Assembly (NCBI GenBank): GCA_964397045.1
Contig: CAYNHF010000013.1
Location: forward strand, 1-5,972
DNA: 5,972 bases
Origin: CAYNHF01 sp964397045
Lineage (GTDB): Bacteria > Actinomycetota > Acidimicrobiia > Spongiisociales > UBA5794
Direction of reading: 5' to 3'
The translations under genes were made by a program, and so were the position numbers. Positions 5,813 through 5,972 of the stretch are shown here, in pieces (the first letter of the stretch is position 1; the number at the start of each line of letters is the position of its first letter). The notes under the pieces are model-generated. The model did no database searches, had not been told where the DNA came from, and saw only the letters and a list, made by a program, of their open reading frames with translations.

Positions 5813-5972
5813 GGGAAGCCTCCTTTGTATGACCTTCGGTTGGAGTGTCGTCGACGTCGAGGGGCACTGCGGGGAAGGTCTTCAAGAAGCCGACTAGCAG
5901 CAAGGCTCCGAGTGAGAGCAAGCCGACCACCACCGCGATCTCTTCCCAAGTAGGGGTGTAGGAACCCTCCGC
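5805..5972 (-). CDS. C-terminus of an NrfD/PsrC-like membrane subunit (partial)
   Basis: The last 55 codons of a gene entering from the right edge end at TAG 5805-5807. The visible part reads YTPTWEEIAVVVGLLSLGAL, then a hydrophobic run, then LKTFPAVPL and a polar tail. The pattern of Y-x-P-[ST]-W-x-E near the start of the last helix, a Gly-rich helix, and a closing F-P-x-x-P-L is characteristic of the C-terminal helix of NrfD/PsrC/HybB-type proteins. These are integral membrane subunits that exchange electrons with quinones for molybdopterin oxidoreductases and related complexes. With so little visible, the subfamily cannot be set. The next gene starts inside its last codons. Confidence 0.75.
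   Translation of the reverse strand, partial: AEGSYTPTWEEIAVVVGLLSLGALLLVGFLKTFPAVPLDVDDTPTEGHTKEASHA
5819..5826 (-). promoter_or_regulatory. Strong ribosome binding site for the 68-residue membrane protein
   Basis: On the minus strand AAAGGAGG sits six bases before the ATG at 5812, within the end of the NrfD-like gene. It is the best ribosome site in this operon segment and fixes the start of the small protein. The next two genes rely on four-base stop/start overlaps and weak sites instead. Confidence 0.75.

Overview
This window looks like chromosome of a high-GC Gram-positive bacterium, probably an actinomycete and possibly of the Acidimicrobiia type. That placement is an inference from strong G/C third-position bias, GTG and overlapping starts, an ECF sigma factor coupled to a PASTA/GerMN membrane protein, and the style of the lipoprotein. 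No rRNA, tRNA, CRISPR array, insertion sequence or phage gene was seen.

Layout. Positions 1-304 hold no confident gene. A predicted lipoprotein of unknown function lies on the minus strand (305-850). It is divergent, across a 121-bp spacer, from a two-gene plus-strand operon: an ECF-type sigma factor (972-1559) and, overlapping it by ATGA, a single-pass membrane protein with an extracytoplasmic PASTA domain and a GerMN-like domain (1556-2617). A strong GC-rich hairpin at 2628-2656 probably ends this operon. Next comes about 840 bp without an intact gene. It contains a recognisable but broken membrane-protein gene (2934 to about 3442), whose frame is restored by four single-base changes, and perhaps an older relic before it.

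The right part (3496-5972) is a tightly overlapping minus-strand operon that continues beyond the window edge. In transcription order it holds the C-terminus of an NrfD/PsrC-like quinone-interacting membrane subunit, a 68-residue two-helix membrane protein of unknown function, a TorD/NarJ-family chaperone for molybdenum enzymes, and a 480-residue polyferredoxin with an MvhD/FlpD-like domain between two pairs of iron-sulfur motifs.

How the genes may work together. NrfD plus TorD implies a molybdopterin oxidoreductase encoded just outside the window, exchanging electrons with the quinone pool. The soluble MvhD-like polyferredoxin suggests that this complex also talks to a cytoplasmic electron carrier. 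That combination is the most interesting part of the window. The left half reads as a separate regulatory and cell-envelope module.
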